DNA of 64,000 nucleotides, taken from the NCBI GenBank assembly GCA_963744905.1, contig CAVUUV010000008.1, positions 62,001 through 126,000 of the forward strand, in the 5' to 3' direction. The stretch comes from DATFFO01 sp963744905. Lineage in GTDB: Bacteria > Actinomycetota > Acidimicrobiia > Spongiisociales > ZC4RG35. Below are positions 34,835 to 43,724 of this stretch, one piece after another (the stretch's first letter is position 1; every line of letters begins with the position of its first letter). The position numbers were made by a program, and so were the translations under genes. The notes beneath the pieces are model-generated. The model was not told the origin of the DNA. It saw nothing but the letters and a program-made list of their open reading frames with translations, and ran no database searches.

Positions 34835-35001
34835 TAGTGGTGTGTCGCTCAATCAGGGGGACGGTGTCTCCGAGTCATCGGCGTCATCTGGCAAGGAGAA
34901 GGGGCACAGTCGCAGCCGGGGAGCTGCGGCGAGCACTTCGACGCCGCCAGGGGCGCCGAGGGCCGGAGAGCCCGCGCCATCATTTGGGCGACACACCACT
35001 A
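34835..35001. mobile_element. 167-bp element with 14-bp terminal inverted repeats
   Basis: TAGTGGTGTGTCGC (34835-34848) and GCGACACACCACTA (34988-35001) are perfect inverted repeats, with flanking TA dinucleotides that could be a target duplication. No coding sequence inside is credible. It sits 5 nt beyond the rne stop codon. A single matching end is present at 50697. Confidence 0.7.
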
Positions 35002-35006
35002 ATAGC

Positions 35007-36575
35007 TCAGTCGGCATCGATCGAAGTAACGATGGGGATGCCGTTGCGGACCGCTTCCTCGTGGAGGAGAACACCGCGTCCCTCACAATGAGGACAGGGC
35101 TCCGAGAAATGCTCCAGCAGTCCAGCCGACACGTTCTTGCGGGTCATCTCCACCAACCCCAGGTGGGATACGTCGAAGACCTGGGTGCGGGTCTTGTCCT
35201 TGGCAAGCGTCTCCCGCAGCCGTCGCAGAACGGCCTGCTGGTTCTTCTCCTTCTCCATGTCGATGAAGTCGATGACGATGATGCCGCCGATGTCGCGCAG
35301 GCGGAGCTGACGACCTATCTCTTCGGCTGCCTCCAGATTGTTCTGCAGGACCGTTTCCTCGAGCGAGGACGTGCCAACGAACTTGCCGGTGTTCACGTCG
35401 ATGACGGTGAGAGCCTCGGTCCGATCGATGACGAGGTGGCCGCCTGAGGGCAGGTAGACACGCCGCTCCAGCGCCTTGCGCAACTGGTCGTCAACGTGGT
35501 ACCTCTCGAATAGGCCCAGATCGGAGTCCTCGTAGAGCTGGACCTTGGAAACGAGATCCGGGGCAGTCGAGCCCAGGTACTCGACAACGCTGTCGTAGGC
35601 CTGGCGATCTTCGATGAGCAGACGCCTGAAATCGGCGGTGAAGTGCTCTCTTATCACCCTGATGAGCAGGTCGGGCTCCTGATACACCAGCCGGGGCGCC
35701 CCGCCTCCCGAGGCCTTTCCGGTGATCTCCTCCCAGGTGCTCACCAACCGGGAGATGTCAGAGGCGATGTCTTCGGCGGTGGCGTGGAGGGCGGCGGTGC
35801 GGACGATGACGCCAAAACCCTCCGGCTTGACGCGGGCGATGACGTCGCGGAGACGGTTGCGCTCCTCTTCGGGGAGACGCCGGCTGATCCCGTGGGCGTC
35901 GGAGTCGGGAACCAGGACCAGATAGCGACCCGGCAGAGAAGGCTGACCGGTGAGCCGGGCACCCTTGGCACCCATCGGGTCCTTGACCACCTGCACCAGC
36001 ACCTCATCACCCTCGGACAGGCTCTCCTCGATGCGAGGAGGCCCGTTGCGGTGCTTCTTCCGGTCGTAGCCCACGTCGGCCGCATAGAGGACCCCGTTCT
36101 TGGCCGCTCCGAAGTCGAGGAAGGAGGCTTCCATGCCCGGAAGAACATTGCGAGTCTTTGCCAGGTAGATGTTGCCCACCATCGAACGTCGGTCCGGGCG
36201 GGCTACATAGTGCTCGACCAGAACCGGGCCCTCGAGGATGACGATCTGGGTCTGATCACCGTTGGAACGGACCAGCATCTGGCGCCGGCCAACATCAGTC
36301 GGGATGATGATCTCTTGCTCGCGCGGCGGCCGACCGTTCGCCTTGGCCGTGTCCCGGTTGTCGGACGAACGCTGCTTCGAGCTGCGCTTGCGCTCTGTCT
36401 TCTGCTCGGACCGCTTGCGGGCAGTCTTCTGGCGCCCGACAGGGCCCGCATCTTCTACGCGACGGACCTCGACCTTCTGACCGCCGATGCGGAAGGTCTT
36501 GCGTTCTTCGAGCGTGTCTCCGTCCGAGGTTGCCTTCTTGAGCACCGTGGGGGTGCGTCGACGGAACAATGACAT
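35007..36575 (-). CDS. rne: Ribonuclease E/G family protein
   Basis: A 522-residue RNase E/G. A basic N-terminal segment (about 1-110) rich in Lys/Arg precedes the catalytic core. The S1-like region has EASFLDFGAAKNGVLYAADV, the DNase-I-like fold GGHLVIDRTEALTVIDVNTG with catalytic acidic residues, and IIVIDFIDME. A zinc-link CPHC is near the C-terminus (FSEPCPHCEGRGVLLHEE). It processes rRNA and decays mRNA. ATG 36575 follows AGGAG; a longer frame to 36785 has no ribosome binding site. It is followed by the rplU-rpmA-obgE operon. Confidence 0.93.
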   Translation of the reverse strand: MSLFRRRTPTVLKKATSDGDTLEERKTFRIGGQKVEVRRVEDAGPVGRQKTARKRSEQKTERKRSSKQRSSDNRDTAKANGRPPREQEIIIPTDVGRRQMLVRSNGDQTQIVILEGPVLVEHYVARPDRRSMVGNIYLAKTRNVLPGMEASFLDFGAAKNGVLYAADVGYDRKKHRNGPPRIEESLSEGDEVLVQVVKDPMGAKGARLTGQPSLPGRYLVLVPDSDAHGISRRLPEEERNRLRDVIARVKPEGFGVIVRTAALHATAEDIASDISRLVSTWEEITGKASGGGAPRLVYQEPDLLIRVIREHFTADFRRLLIEDRQAYDSVVEYLGSTAPDLVSKVQLYEDSDLGLFERYHVDDQLRKALERRVYLPSGGHLVIDRTEALTVIDVNTGKFVGTSSLEETVLQNNLEAAEEIGRQLRLRDIGGIIVIDFIDMEKEKNQQAVLRRLRETLAKDKTRTQVFDVSHLGLVEMTRKNVSAGLLEHFSEPCPHCEGRGVLLHEEAVRNGIPIVTSIDAD

Positions 36576-36878
36576 GTGTAACCACTCCTGGGTAAACGAC
36601 GTGTAGAGCGGGAGTCGAACCTGGCGTACGGACCCGCTGGGTGGAATTGGACGATGAGTGACGGCCCTGCGGGCTCTGAAGGCCCGAGATGGTGATGAGA
36701 GCCGGCCCCGGTATACGGGAGCCGGCCAGTGAATGATCGTGCCAATAGCAAGGCTGTCACCGTCAACTCCGAGGAGGAACCGCACGAATGCGGCGATACC
36801 TGAACACTAGCAGTGTCGTTCGTCGTCTCGACCATCTCTGAAGCCAGGGACTCGCATCCCCCGAACGGGGTGGCCTCA
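36576..36878. other. Upstream region of rne, no gene seen
   Basis: About 300 nt between the rne start and the tdk stop on the minus strand. No RNA gene or frame can be supported. It probably holds the rne promoter and a long 5' leader; RNase E leaders are self-regulatory in some bacteria, which is only a possibility here. Confidence 0.4.
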
Positions 36879-37475
36879 TTAATCGATGCCGAAAGTCTCC
36901 TGGTGACCTTCTTCGACGCTGTAGCACTGTCGGCACCGGGCTTCGTATGCCCCCATCGCCCCCAGGACCACGAGGTCATCGGACGGCACCGTCCGTTGCG
37001 TGTACAGGGCCGGGCCCCCGCACCGGTGACAAACAGCCAGGACCTTGGTGACGTACTCGGCCCGGCCACACAGCGTGGGAATCGGTTCGAAGGGTCGGCG
37101 ACGGTAATCGAGATCGAGACCGGCGACAATGACCTGCTTGCCGGCCTCGGCCAGACGCTCAACCACCTCGACCAGTTCGTCGTCGAAGAACTGCCCCTCG
37201 TCGATGCCGATGACCTGAGTCCTGTCCTCGACCGACAACAAGAGCTCGTGGGAAGTATCGACGGGTTGCGCTCCCACCGAGAGCGAGGAATGCGACACCA
37301 CTTCTCGCTGCGAGTATCGGTCATCCAGGGCGGGCTTGAACACCTGAACCGGAATCCGGGCGATAACCGATCGGGTTACCCGCTGGATGAGCTCTTCGCT
37401 CTTGCCCGAGAACATGGGGCCGCAGATGACCTCCACCCAGCCCCGTTCTCCGCGCTGCCACAACACCGGCCGCAC
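36879..37475 (-). CDS. tdk: Thymidine kinase Tdk
   Basis: A 198-residue type II thymidine kinase for pyrimidine salvage. P-loop is VEVICGPMFSGKSEELIQRV, the DEGQF motif is VIGIDEGQFF, and two CxxC zinc pairs lie in LAVCHRCGGPALYTQR and EARCRQCYSVEE. GTG 37475 is the first possible start, but GTG 37436 (just before EVICGPMF) would match shorter homologues. It is transcribed with the cell-wall operon upstream, 24 nt after rodA. Confidence 0.93.
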   Translation of the reverse strand: MRPVLWQRGERGWVEVICGPMFSGKSEELIQRVTRSVIARIPVQVFKPALDDRYSQREVVSHSSLSVGAQPVDTSHELLLSVEDRTQVIGIDEGQFFDDELVEVVERLAEAGKQVIVAGLDLDYRRRPFEPIPTLCGRAEYVTKVLAVCHRCGGPALYTQRTVPSDDLVVLGAMGAYEARCRQCYSVEEGHQETFGID

Positions 37476-37499
37476 GTTAGCCGGGCGGGCCGGTGGTGA

Positions 37500-38651
37500 T
37501 CAGACCACGTAGTCCTCTCCAGGAACCGGCGACCGGCGCAACCAGACCGAGTTGGCTATGCCCAGAGCGAAGCTCATGGCCAGGAACGACGACCCGCCCA
37601 GGCTCAGGAAAGGCAACGGCAGCCCGGTGACCGGTGTGATACCCATGGTCATCCCCACGTTGATGAATACGTGGAACATGAACATGGCGCCTATCCCCAC
37701 CACTATGAGAGCCCCGAATTTGTCGCGGGCGTTGGTGGCGATGATGAGCAGGCGCCAGATCAGCACCATGAACGCGGCCAGGACCAGAAGCCCGCCGACG
37801 AAGCCGAGTTGCTCGGCCACGGCAGTGAAGATGAAGTCAGTCTCCTGTTCGGGCACGTATTGGAAGTTGGTCTGGGTCCCCTGGAACAACCCCCGACCCA
37901 AGAGCTGGCCCGATCCGATGGCCAGCTTGGAGCGCATCAGGTTGTAGCCGATCCCTTGCGGATCGACCGTGGGATCGACGAGAACCCGGATGCGGTCGAG
38001 TTGGTAGTCGGCGATCCAGCCCCGCTGGAGTGCGAAGGCGACCGCCAGCAGACCTCCGCCGGTGAGCGTGGTGAGTTGACGCCACGAGCTTCCGGCGGCG
38101 AACAGCATGGCCATCATCACGAACAGGAAGACCAGCATCGTTCCGAGGTCGGGCTGTATGAAGATGAGTGCCGCTGGTAGGGCCACTACCAACAGCACCA
38201 GCCCCACCTTCGACCAGGTGAGACCCGGCCTGTCGTCCTCGCGGGTGTGGGGCGCCAGGATCGAGGCCAGGGCCAGGACGACCACCACCTTGGCGAACTC
38301 GGCCGGCTGGAAGTCGAAGAAGGGGAAAGCGATCCAGCGATGAGCGCCGTTGGTTTCCGGGAAGAAGAACACGCCCACCAGAGCGATGATGATCAGCCCA
38401 TACATGTAGGGGATGAGGTGGCGATATTCGCGGTAGTCCACGAAGGACGTGAGAAGGAATACGACGAAGCCCGCCGCCACCGAAATCATCTGCCGCTCCA
38501 TGGACGAGGCTCCCGTGACCCTGGTGGCGGAGTAGATCATCAGTAGCCCGAACAGAGCCAACACGACCATGGTCCCGAACAGGATCCAGTCCGGCCGGTT
38601 GCGCCGCCGATCAGTGACGGCCTCGGGTGCGGTGTGTGCGATCGTGGCCAT
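37500..38651 (-). CDS. rodA: Rod-shape peptidoglycan polymerase RodA
   Basis: A 383-residue SEDS glycosyltransferase with about ten membrane helices. Family signatures include PDWILFGTMVVLALFGLLMI near the N-terminus, FQPAEFAKVVVVLALASILA, IFIQPDLGTMLVFLFVMMAM and the C-terminal GLPLPFLSLGGSSFLAMSFA. It polymerises lipid II during elongation with the class B PBP encoded just upstream. Its ATG overlaps the mrdA stop by 1 nt. Confidence 0.95.
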   Translation of the reverse strand: MATIAHTAPEAVTDRRRNRPDWILFGTMVVLALFGLLMIYSATRVTGASSMERQMISVAAGFVVFLLTSFVDYREYRHLIPYMYGLIIIALVGVFFFPETNGAHRWIAFPFFDFQPAEFAKVVVVLALASILAPHTREDDRPGLTWSKVGLVLLVVALPAALIFIQPDLGTMLVFLFVMMAMLFAAGSSWRQLTTLTGGGLLAVAFALQRGWIADYQLDRIRVLVDPTVDPQGIGYNLMRSKLAIGSGQLLGRGLFQGTQTNFQYVPEQETDFIFTAVAEQLGFVGGLLVLAAFMVLIWRLLIIATNARDKFGALIVVGIGAMFMFHVFINVGMTMGITPVTGLPLPFLSLGGSSFLAMSFALGIANSVWLRRSPVPGEDYVV

Positions 38652-40615
38652 CAGTCGGCGTCCTCACCGTGGACGATCGGGGTGGGCTTGTTCCCCATCA
38701 GGTACTGGAGAATGCTCCGCGCCACCGGGGCCGCCACTCCGCCGCCGGACCCACCCTCGTCGATCAGCACCACGACTATGTATTTGGGGTTCGATAGCGG
38801 TGCCACACCCACGAACCAGGCGTGGTTGTCCCGGTTGGGAGAGGTCTGGCCGGTGCCGGTCTTGCCCCCCACCTCCTCGACGCCGGGACCGAACTCTGCG
38901 AAGGCCCGGTGGGCGGTTCCCTGGCTCACCACTCGGCCCAGGTCGGTGATTAGAGACTGGCGTACGGCCGGATCGATGCCGACGGTGCGCACGACGGTGG
39001 GGTCGTGGCGATAGATGATCTTGCCATCCTGATCCCGAACCTCGGCCACCACCGCCGGCTGGAGAACGTCTCCCCCATTGACCAGAGCCGCGTAGGAGAC
39101 GGCGACCTGAAGGGGCGTGGCGGTCAGGAAGCCCTGACCGATGGCGAGGTCCATCAGGTCGCCACCCAGGAACGGCCCTCCGGGGAGGTTGAGGCGACTC
39201 TGATCCAGACGGGGTGGCTCGTCAGGGTGGGCGAGTTGATAATCCTTCAACTGTTGGAAGAGTTCTGGTGTGGGAACCGTGCCTGCGGCTTCGCCGGTGA
39301 GGTCGATCCCCGTCTTCTCGCCGTATCCGAGGCTCGTTGCCAGCTCCTGGATCACGTTGACATCCATATTCCTCCGGTGCTGCCACACACCGAGGGCAAT
39401 CGACCAGAAGTAGATGTTGCAGGATTGCTCCAAAGCGCCGTGGATGTCGAGCCAGCCCTTGTCCCCCGTGTACCAGTCGTGCTTGACCTGAGCCGACCCG
39501 TCGGCCAGGTTGGGGAGCTGGAGCGTGCCGTCACAGTGGACCTTTCGGTCGGCCGCGTCTATGCCCTCCTGGTTCTCGGGGAAAGGCAGCTGATATTGCT
39601 GTGCGGCGGTGTAGGTGATCGCTTTGAAGGTCGAGGCAGGCGGGTACAGACCGCTGATGGCCAGGTTGTTGAAGGCTTGCTCCTTGCGGAGCTCGTCAAA
39701 CGTCGCCTGATCCAGGCCCGACACGAATTGTTGGGGGTCGAAACTGGGATGGGAGGCCAGGGCGAGCACCTCGCCCGTCTGAGCATCGAAGACCACGGCC
39801 GCGGCACGCTTGGCGTCGGAGAACACCTGCTTGCCGGCCGCGCGATCTGTCGCCTTGACCTCGTTGGCCAGTTCGATGCCATCCGTCAGCGCCCGGCTCA
39901 CCAGCTCCTGGAGTTCGAGATTGAGGGTTAGGTAGACGGTATCGCCGGTCTTGGCGGCCACCTCGGGACGGCTCTCCACGATCTGGCCCCGAGCCACCCG
40001 ATACTCCGACGAGCCGGGGGTGCCCCGCAGGTAGTCGTCGTACACTTTCTCGACGCCGAGCTGACCGATCCGGACATTGGGGTCGAGGTCGGGGTTGGCG
40101 TCGATGTCCGAAGCCGTGGGTAGCCCGAGATGGCCGACCACGTGGGCCAGGTCGGGCCCGGCCAGATACACCCGCTCGGGAACCTTGATTATGTCGACTC
40201 CCGGGAAGTCCTCGAGACGGGTACCCAGCTCGTAGGCCGTTTCGGTCGACACCGTTCCGATCGTGAACCGACCATTTGTCCCCGCCGCCTCGTACTGAGC
40301 ATCGATCTCGGTAGCCGGTATGCCCAGCACCGCTGAGAGACGTTGCACCAGGTCGGCTCGCTGGGCCGGCTTGACGAAAGTCCGGTCGACCTCGACTGCA
40401 GGAACGTATCGACTGGTCACGACCAGCTCGCCGGTCCGGTCATAGATGTCGCCCCGGGGAGCTTCGAACGTCTTCGCCTGCCAGGCGAGCTCCTGGACCT
40501 GGTCGGCGATCGCGGCGCCTTCCGCCACCTGAACGAACCACAACCGGAGGCCGAGCACCGAGAACAGGGCCACGAAGACGAAGCCCAGGACACCAACGCG
40601 CAGGCTGAACTTCAC
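38651..40615 (-). CDS. mrdA: Penicillin-binding protein 2 (transpeptidase)
   Basis: A 654-residue class B PBP. One N-terminal helix (VGVLGFVFVALFSVLGLRLW) anchors it. The dimerisation domain follows (APRGDIYDRTGELVVTSRYV), then the transpeptidase with the active-site SxxK in LYPPASTFKAITYTAAQ near residue 330, SCN in GALEQSCNIYFW, and KTG in VGGKTGTGQTSPN. GTG 40615 overlaps the mreD stop as GTGA, which fixes the start. It works with RodA, MreC and MreD in the elongasome. Confidence 0.95.
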   Translation of the reverse strand: MKFSLRVGVLGFVFVALFSVLGLRLWFVQVAEGAAIADQVQELAWQAKTFEAPRGDIYDRTGELVVTSRYVPAVEVDRTFVKPAQRADLVQRLSAVLGIPATEIDAQYEAAGTNGRFTIGTVSTETAYELGTRLEDFPGVDIIKVPERVYLAGPDLAHVVGHLGLPTASDIDANPDLDPNVRIGQLGVEKVYDDYLRGTPGSSEYRVARGQIVESRPEVAAKTGDTVYLTLNLELQELVSRALTDGIELANEVKATDRAAGKQVFSDAKRAAAVVFDAQTGEVLALASHPSFDPQQFVSGLDQATFDELRKEQAFNNLAISGLYPPASTFKAITYTAAQQYQLPFPENQEGIDAADRKVHCDGTLQLPNLADGSAQVKHDWYTGDKGWLDIHGALEQSCNIYFWSIALGVWQHRRNMDVNVIQELATSLGYGEKTGIDLTGEAAGTVPTPELFQQLKDYQLAHPDEPPRLDQSRLNLPGGPFLGGDLMDLAIGQGFLTATPLQVAVSYAALVNGGDVLQPAVVAEVRDQDGKIIYRHDPTVVRTVGIDPAVRQSLITDLGRVVSQGTAHRAFAEFGPGVEEVGGKTGTGQTSPNRDNHAWFVGVAPLSNPKYIVVVLIDEGGSGGGVAAPVARSILQYLMGNKPTPIVHGEDAD

Positions 40616-41109
40616 AGCAGCCCTCTCCGTTTTCCGTCTATCAGTCGAATCACCATGGGTGCCACGAGAAAACTGAGTGCCAGGTTCGTCAAGGGGACGA
40701 AGATCACTCTTCGTGCCAGGTCTGTCGTGATCAGACCTCCCTGCCCGAAGAGAGTACCGACCAGGAGGAACAACACCACTCCGAGCAAGGTGAGCAGCCC
40801 CACCCAGATTGCCACTACCACGGGTCCGGCATCGGCCCGCTGGGCGGTTCGGACGGCGATGAAGGCAAGGACGGTGAAGACTGCCGCCCTCAGACCCATG
40901 ACCGTGGAGCTGAGCAGATCGACCACCAGGCCGGCTCCGAAACCGAGCAACAGAACCATCTCCCGTCGCATGCTGGTCAGGGCGAAGATGATGGTCAGCA
41001 GCATCATCAGGTCGGGGGTCACGAAGCGGAACCTGCTGATGAGGGTGGTCTGAATGATGAGGGCCACGAGCAGCAGGCCTAGCGAGACCAGGATCGAACG
41101 CGCCCTCAT
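40612..41109 (-). CDS. mreD: Rod-shape-determining protein MreD
   Basis: A 165-residue membrane protein with five to six hydrophobic segments, including LVSLGLLLVALIIQTTLISR and VTPDLMMLLTIIFALTSMRR, then LLLGFGAGLVVDLLSSTVMG, typical of MreD. It links MreC with the cell-wall synthases. It overlaps both mreC (4 nt) and mrdA (4 nt). Confidence 0.92.
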   Translation of the reverse strand: MRARSILVSLGLLLVALIIQTTLISRFRFVTPDLMMLLTIIFALTSMRREMVLLLGFGAGLVVDLLSSTVMGLRAAVFTVLAFIAVRTAQRADAGPVVVAIWVGLLTLLGVVLFLLVGTLFGQGGLITTDLARRVIFVPLTNLALSFLVAPMVIRLIDGKRRGLL

Positions 41110-42014
41110 CCACCGCCCCCGGCGGCGGTGTCGACAGGCGGGCCCTCGGTGGTGTCGGTGGTCGGGACGGTCGTGGTTGTGGTGGTGAGGCGGGTGGGGT
41201 CGGGCGGCCAGGCAAGCACTACCACCACGCGCAGGTTCTCTGGGTCGACGAAGGGCCTAACGGTGGTGGTGAGCTGACTGGCCTCGGGCGAGGCAGCCTG
41301 CAAGACCTCTCCCACGGGGAGCCCGGAGGGGAAAGTATTGGCCGCGGTCACCACCTGATCACCCTCCGCTACGGGATCGCGCGCATCGAAGATCTCCAGG
41401 GTCATGTCCGATGATCCGGGCTTCGATTTGAGCAGCCCGGTTTCCGAGCCGACCAGTACCGTTACCTGATTACGGCTGGCTGTGATCGGGACCACTATGG
41501 CGGTATTGGGGGAGGCGGTCTCGACCGTCCCCACCACGAACCCGTTCACGTCGATCACGGGCTGCCCGTCGATCACCCCGTCGTCGACTCCCTTGTCGAT
41601 CTGGAAAGCGAGGTCGAACTGGTCGGCCCGACCGATCACGTTGGCCGGGATCTGAGCCACCTGGGTGTCCTGTAGATTCAGGTCGTAGAGCCTCTCCAGC
41701 ACCTTGAGGCGGGCCAGGTCGTCGTCCGCCTCGGCCAGCTTGGCCTGAGCCTGGGCCAGCTCAGCCTTGAGGGCATCGTTGGTCTCCCGCAGAGAGGTGA
41801 TGTCGCTGAGACCGTTGAGGAAGTCGGCGACCGGATCGACCACCACCGTGGCGGCACGCTGCAGGGGCGCCATGATCGTCTGGGCTCCTCCCCGAATCAC
41901 GGCCGCTACACCTTCCCCCTGGGCCCGCACGTCAAAGGTCATGAACAGGACCGCCAGGACGATGAGAGTGATGAATGTGGGCAGCGCTCTGTCTGGCCGT
42001 TCCATAGGAGTCAT
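41106..42014 (-). CDS. mreC: Rod-shape-determining protein MreC
   Basis: A 302-residue protein. One membrane helix (ALPTFITLIVLAVLFMTFDV), a coiled coil of about residues 75-110 (LRETNDALKAELAQAQAKLA), then the beta-barrel MreC domain with DKGVDDGVIDGQPVIDVNGF, VGTVETASPNTAIVVPITAS and GDQVVTAANTFPSGLPVGEV. The C-terminal tail is Thr-rich and disordered. MreC scaffolds PBP2 and RodA. It follows mreB by 21 nt on the same strand. Confidence 0.94.
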   Translation of the reverse strand: MTPMERPDRALPTFITLIVLAVLFMTFDVRAQGEGVAAVIRGGAQTIMAPLQRAATVVVDPVADFLNGLSDITSLRETNDALKAELAQAQAKLAEADDDLARLKVLERLYDLNLQDTQVAQIPANVIGRADQFDLAFQIDKGVDDGVIDGQPVIDVNGFVVGTVETASPNTAIVVPITASRNQVTVLVGSETGLLKSKPGSSDMTLEIFDARDPVAEGDQVVTAANTFPSGLPVGEVLQAASPEASQLTTTVRPFVDPENLRVVVVLAWPPDPTRLTTTTTTVPTTDTTEGPPVDTAAGGGG

Positions 42015-42035
42015 GTGGGGCCGGACTCGGCGGCC

Positions 42036-43067
42036 CTAGGGCCGGGACGAGGAGACCAGGACACCCTGGAGTGTGTCGAACTCTTCCAGGCATTTACCCG
42101 AACCGAGTACCACCGACTGCAATGGCTTGGTGGCGGTGACGATGGGCATGCCGGTTTCCGAGGCCAGGCGATGATCCAGGCCCACCAGCAGGGCTCCACC
42201 GCCCGTGACCACTATCCCTCGCTCGACGATGTCGGCCGCCAGTTCCGGCGGCGTCTTGTCGAGAGTGAACTTGACCGCATCGACTATGGCCTGGGATGGC
42301 TCATCGATGGCCTCTCTTATCTCCGGACTGGTGAGGGTGACGGTCTTGGGAAGCCCGGTCACAAGATCTCGGCCCCGAACCTCTGCGGAAGGCTCGTCGG
42401 CATAGGGCCAGGCCGACCCGATCGCCATCTTGATCTGCTCGGAGGTCCGCTCCCCGATGAGGACGTTGTGCTCCTTCTTCACCCAGTCGATGATCGCCTC
42501 GTCGAGCTCATCGCCTCCCACCCTGATCGAACGAGAAACCACGATCCCTCCCAGGGAGATCACGGCCACCTCGGTGGTGCCACCGCCTATGTCCACCACC
42601 ATCGACCCCGAAGGCTCTCCGATCGGCAGCCCTGAGCCGATGGCGGCCGCCATGGGCTCCTCGATGGTGTAGGCCCGGCGCGCCCCGGCGTGATAAGCGG
42701 CCTCTTCGACGGCTCGTCGCTCGACCGGCGTTATCCCGGAGGGGACACAGACCACGATCCTGGGACGCGCCCAGCGACGACGGTGCACCTTCTGGATGAA
42801 ATAGCGGAGCATCTTCTCGGTGATGTCGAAATCGGCGATCACACCGTCGCGCAGAGGTCGGATGGCGGTGATGTTGGCCGGGGTGCGGCCGATCATCCGC
42901 TTCGCCTCCATCCCCACCGCCAGGGCACGGCCGTTCTGGGAGTTGATGGCCACCACCGAAGGCTCGTTGAGCACGATGCCCTGCCCCCGCACGAACACCA
43001 GGGTGTTGGCGGTGCCGAGATCGATGGCCATATCCTGGCCGGCGAAGGAAAAGAGGGTATCGGCCAT
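42036..43067 (-). CDS. mreB: Rod-shape-determining protein MreB
   Basis: A 343-residue bacterial actin. Nucleotide-binding motifs are IDLGTANTLVFVRGQGIVLN (phosphate 1), SMVVDIGGGTTEVAVISLGG (phosphate 2) and GIVVTGGGALLVGLDHRLAS (adenosine). It polymerises under the membrane and positions the elongation machinery. First gene of the mreB-mreC-mreD-mrdA-rodA operon; its promoter region contains a 39-bp tandem repeat. Confidence 0.96.
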   Translation of the reverse strand: MADTLFSFAGQDMAIDLGTANTLVFVRGQGIVLNEPSVVAINSQNGRALAVGMEAKRMIGRTPANITAIRPLRDGVIADFDITEKMLRYFIQKVHRRRWARPRIVVCVPSGITPVERRAVEEAAYHAGARRAYTIEEPMAAAIGSGLPIGEPSGSMVVDIGGGTTEVAVISLGGIVVSRSIRVGGDELDEAIIDWVKKEHNVLIGERTSEQIKMAIGSAWPYADEPSAEVRGRDLVTGLPKTVTLTSPEIREAIDEPSQAIVDAVKFTLDKTPPELAADIVERGIVVTGGGALLVGLDHRLASETGMPIVTATKPLQSVVLGSGKCLEEFDTLQGVLVSSSRP

Positions 43068-43168
43068 AGACCTTCTCTGGAGACCTTGTCTGGCGGAGAA
43101 ATGATTGTAGGCGGCGCGACCGGTTTGTCGCCATTCGACCCCCGGCCCTACCGGGGACGGGTGGGGCT

Positions 43169-43302
43169 GGAAGTCAGGTCAGGGTGGCGGGCGGCGATGG
43201 GTGGCCCGGAATCAGGTCAGGGTGGCGGGTGGGGACGGGCGGCGCCGGAATCAGGTCAGGGTGGCGGGTGGGGACGGGCGGCGCCGGAATCAGGTCAGGG
43301 GA
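43169..43302. repeat. 39-bp tandem repeat, about 3.4 units
   Basis: Units start at 43169, 43208, 43247 and 43286 (the last incomplete). The second and third units are identical; the first carries several changes. Each contains CAGGTCAGGGTGGCGGG. The array spans the ndk stop codon (TCA at 43295-43297) and the start of the mreB upstream region. Confidence 0.85.
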
Positions 43303-43699
43303 AGAAGATCCCCAGCTCTCGCTCGGCGCTGGCCGGGGAGTCCGACCCGTGGACCAGATTCTGGGTCACCTCGAGCCCGAAGTCTCCTCTGATGGTGCCC
43401 GGACCGGCGTCGGCCGGGTTGGTGGCGCCCATGATGGCCCGGGCGACCGCCACCGCCCCCTCGCCCGACCACTCCATCGCCACGACCGGCCCGGACGTGA
43501 TGAAAGCGAGGAGGTCGGGAAAGAACGGCTTATCGACGTGCTCTGCATAGTGACGGCGAGCGAGTTCTTCGTCGATGACCAGGCAGCGGATCCTCTCCAG
43601 CGAGAGCCCCTTGCGCTCGAAGCGCCCGATGATTTCCCCGACCAGGCCTCGCCGGTAGCCGTCCGGTTTGACCATGATGAATGTGTTCTGAGTTGCCAT
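43295..43699 (-). CDS. ndk: Nucleoside diphosphate kinase Ndk
   Basis: A 134-residue Ndk that balances nucleoside triphosphate pools. The start is ATQNTFIMVKPDGYRRGLVG and the catalytic His lies in ERELGIFFP's preceding NLVHGSDSPASAERE (the HGSDS motif). ATG 43699 is the start. It follows folC by 25 nt on the same strand. The last codon falls within a 39-bp tandem repeat. Confidence 0.96.
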   Translation of the reverse strand: MATQNTFIMVKPDGYRRGLVGEIIGRFERKGLSLERIRCLVIDEELARRHYAEHVDKPFFPDLLAFITSGPVVAMEWSGEGAVAVARAIMGATNPADAGPGTIRGDFGLEVTQNLVHGSDSPASAERELGIFFP

Positions 43700-43724
43700 G
43701 GGTTTGCAGCGTAACCGGGGCCGG

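Noticed and set aside
34764..35006. A gene between rplU and rne
   Set aside because: The open frame covering this region is antisense to rplU and rne; the segment is explained by the 167-bp element.
43184..43714. A plus-strand frame with repeating GWRVGTGGAGIRS units
   Set aside because: It is a translation of the 39-bp DNA repeat and runs antisense to ndk.
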